A DNA stretch of 64,000 bases from Rotaria socialis (taxonomy: Eukaryota > Rotifera > Eurotatoria > Philodinida > Philodinidae). The notes beneath the pieces are model-generated. The model saw only the letters and a program-made list of their open reading frames with translations, ran no database searches and was not told the DNA's origin. The position numbers and the translations under genes are program-made. Of the stretch, positions 61,498-64,000 are shown piece after piece (position 1 is the first letter of the stretch; each line of letters begins with the position of its first letter). The stretch is taken from NCBI GenBank assembly GCA_905331475.1, contig CAJNYU010001435.1, forward strand, positions 62,001 to 126,000, read 5' to 3'.

Positions 61498-62896
61498 TTT
61501 GCTCTTTGTTTTCCACAGACAGTATAAAATACCTATCTGGTGATCGATTCAACATTAGAAGAAATTAAATTTTTATTTGACTTGACATTCGATTCAACTG
61601 GCCCAACTTGATGAAAACAATACACTATGTAAAAGTTTTTGGCTCATCAAAACATTCATTTGATTTTAATATTCTCAAATCATAGATATAGATCCGACTT
61701 TGAATCATGGTTATCAAGAGAAAATCTTTTCATTAATTTTTATACTAAATAAATCAATATAAAGACTAAACTTATTTTCAGCGTAAGACAACACCGCTCA
61801 TGAGAAGGAGACTCCCAATTTCTACATTTATTCTTCAACAGTTCTTCTAGATCGTGTTTCATAAAACATCAATTGATTAATACTATCACGTTTAAAATAT
61901 TCACTAATGAGTTAATTTGAACAAGTTCTATCTAAATGTCTCATCGAACACTTGATGATGACATTAGTAATTCATGATAATATAGATTATTTGAGTAATT
62001 GATATTATTCTTAATGTCGAAAAATTTTTTATCTAAATAGAATCAAGATGTAAACGAAGTAAATAATTTTGATGGTTTGAACGAGTTTTTGCACAAGAAG
62101 AAATTATGATCATGAATATATTGAAACTACTTTTCGTTTTAGTTCAATAAAAGCACTTAAACTATTAAATCGATAATTTTCATCGCTAATTATAGTTAAT
62201 CGCACAATGATTGAAATGCTTAACGTATAATTAGTTGAAACTAGTGAAACAAAAGATCATGAAAATTGATTTGGTAACCAACAATTAAAAGTTTCTTCTT
62301 TTTAAACAAACAGAAGCATCTTTTCTGCGTAACATAAAAATTAAACAATATTTATGAAACATTTTGTTCAGCTTTCATTTATTTCCCGATAAACTATGTT
62401 GAACATCAGACAAGAATTCACTATTGTTAATGATCTTACAAGGATGCTTAAATATCTGATGTTTAAAAGTAGATGATTAAAATTTCGAATCGGAATATCG
62501 TTTTTCAAATAAAACATCTTTTTTTTTATTAATATGTCAGAAAATAGACTATTGAAATAAACACACGGACTTGTCTGTGTACGTTTTAATTCATCGATTT
62601 AGTAAAAATGAACATTAGCACGCCCTGAAAAGTTATCAAATTATTTATTTTGTAAATTTCTCTTATCTTTATTTCTAGTTTTGCTCTATGCGATTTAAAT
62701 CGTACCAGATAAATTATAACATAATCAAATGTCCTGCGAATAAATGGGATAGACAACATGAAAAACGTTTTTGTTTTGTATTCAGTGCACCAATAAGAAA
62801 AAACAATACTGATTACTTCAAAATAAAGAAAGAACGATGCATTAACTGTGGAGTTCTAGCTTGCAAAACTGAATTGACAATCGTATGGATAGTTTA
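61498..62896. other. Intergenic, no confident gene
   Basis: 1.4 kb of AT-rich sequence follows the 5S gene. Just to its right, at about 62897-62948 on the minus strand, a short acceptor-preceded frame reads GDQDATLSSAIGPTIG then stop. It may be a terminal exon of the NHL gene or chance. Nothing else is recognisable. Confidence 0.45.
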
Positions 62897-63376
62897 GCCG
62901 ATCGTAGGGCCGATTGCAGAAGAAAGCGTTGCATCTTGATCACCAGCTATAAAATTAAAAGAACAGTAGAGTTGTGGGCAATTATTTATTGAATTGAAAC
63001 TAATCGAATACGTATTCTTTCTGGATCAATGTCGACATCATTGAACTGTATTGGAAACAAAGTTGAAGCTCATTATACATCTGACTTGTATTCATAGTGA
63101 AGATGAATAAGAGAAAAGAGGATCTTTCTATTGGGTTTAACATGTGTGTGTACACTTTTTGCCGCTAGTACAATCACAAGGGAGTAATTTATCGATCTAT
63201 TCGACTGTTTATCCAGAATTCACGATTTCGTCCAGTCAAGAAAGTTAATTTTTAGAAGCTAATGACTATATCTTTATACTACTGCTAGCATAAAACTCTT
63301 TTATTTATGTAAAAGTGTATCAAAACAGTGTTGTATTTTATGCTTCTACTGCAGACAAGTAGACAGAATAATATAT

Positions 63377-64000
63377 TCAAAACAGCAGCAAAATTGAAGA
63401 ATTTCTTTTCATTTCATTATCAATCATTTCTTCAAGTGTCAACTTATTTTCTGCCGTTAGCATTTGGGATGTATGCAATATATTCAAAAAATATGATGAT
63501 TTCCAGCTAGTATCTGCCAACAATGCCACTAATGCAGTCGCAGAGTTTTCAATTTCAAATGGCTCATCTACATCAAGGAAAAACTTTGAGAGTATAAAAC
63601 TACTAGAACTATAGTCATTGTTTCTTGAATCAACGATACATTCAATTATGAGTTATAAGAATAACGAAGATCTGGAAAAAAAAACTTACCACAGGTAGTT
63701 TTATCGATGTCGAAACGATATATTCTATAGAAAACGGCAGCATACAAATTGCCGTTCTGGTCCAAGCGAATAGATCGTCATTTATCAAAATTCAGATTGT
63801 TTTTTCCTATAACTACGCCCTCCTTAGCACCAACAATACAACGAACAATGTGATGGTTTCCATTCTCTGAAATATAAAGTGCACCTTTGTCGTCAACAAT
63901 ATCTGAGTCAGGGTCGGTCAGATGAGCTAAGTCAGAGCTTTGCCATTCTTGTCCACCAGCAACCACATCTGCATCATCATTGCCTAGCGCATACTTCAGT
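63377..64000 (-). pseudogene. NHL-repeat (beta-propeller) gene, partial, with an in-frame stop
   Basis: The exon at 63690-64000 (continuing off the window) encodes NHL-type blades: DIVDDKGALYISENGNHHIV and, after an interruption, RSIRLDQNGNLYAAVFYRI. The interruption is TGA at 63778-63780, between LNFDK and RSIRLD, where related repeats carry an ordinary residue. The frame then runs on to the donor after DIDKTTC. A following exon (63377-63567) joins in phase as DEPFEIENSATALVALLADT... and stops. Proteins with tandem NHL repeats are usually extracellular or ligase-linked scaffolds; nothing more specific can be said from one to two blades. One stop in otherwise good coding sequence means a young pseudogene, a base-call error or an unseen splice. 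Confidence 0.55.

Noticed and set aside
61370..61555. Minus-strand frame over the 5S rRNA
   Set aside because: It is the complement of a structural RNA gene.
1..64000. CRISPR arrays, tRNA genes, spliced-leader RNA, riboswitches
   Set aside because: None were seen. Simple repeats such as (TA)n and (GA)n lack spacers, and I found no cloverleaf with a GTTCGAATC-type T-arm or a recognisable leader sequence. The window is eukaryotic, so bacterial-type elements are not expected.

Overview
The window is a piece of an AT-rich animal nuclear genome. Nearly every gene I could read is split by GT-AG introns, most of them 50-150 nt with a minority of 0.5-1.2 kb. The genes are conserved eukaryotic or metazoan families: diphthamide synthesis, CCR4-NOT, ariadne E3 ligase, proteasome, V-ATPase, exocyst, tetraspanin, protocadherin, P-glycoprotein and ROR receptor. 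Compact genes, many small non-autonomous DNA transposons, an NHL-repeat gene and a short TGTGGG-like tract (the hexamer I recall as the bdelloid telomere repeat) make a bdelloid rotifer my best guess. That assignment is inference and should be tested by search. Single N characters at 11092 and 14349 mark assembly uncertainty.

Layout. 1-6417 (minus): DPH1 (3' end off the window), an unrecognised coiled-coil protein, and CNOT11. 7020-10582 (plus): ARIH1, divergent from CNOT11. 10583-13616: mostly non-coding, with a weak minus ORF, a decayed small heat-shock protein fragment and a hAT-type MITE. 13617-23525 (minus): PSMB3, ATP6V0D and EXOC1, closely spaced and co-oriented. 25163-26891 (minus): an intact tetraspanin-like gene. 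26892-32271: gene-poor and built largely from two inverted-repeat elements, the second carrying a nested GC-rich insert. 32272-33615 (minus): a broken tetraspanin paralogue interrupted by a 390-bp palindromic hAT MITE. 34141-38207 (minus): a protocadherin. 42718-43767 (plus): an intronless gamma-glutamylcyclotransferase-like gene. 44926-51312 (minus): a full P-glycoprotein-type ABC transporter. 52427-57370 (minus): a ROR-type receptor with a pseudokinase-like domain and no visible kringle. 60975-61497: a third hAT MITE followed by a 5S rRNA gene. 63377-64000 (minus): part of an NHL-repeat gene with an in-frame stop.

The conserved genes do not form one pathway. They cover translation (DPH1, 5S rRNA), mRNA turnover (CNOT11), protein degradation (ARIH1, PSMB3), membrane traffic and acidification (EXOC1, V-ATPase d), and cell-surface functions (tetraspanin, protocadherin, ROR, ABCB). 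The most informative non-genic content is the transposon record. Three different hAT MITEs have 8-bp target duplications (two exact, one 7/8). One of them can be read out of a tetraspanin paralogue almost to the base. A dispersed repeat sits in introns of both PSMB3 and the ABC transporter. I found no CRISPR array, bacterial operon or clearly new multi-gene system.
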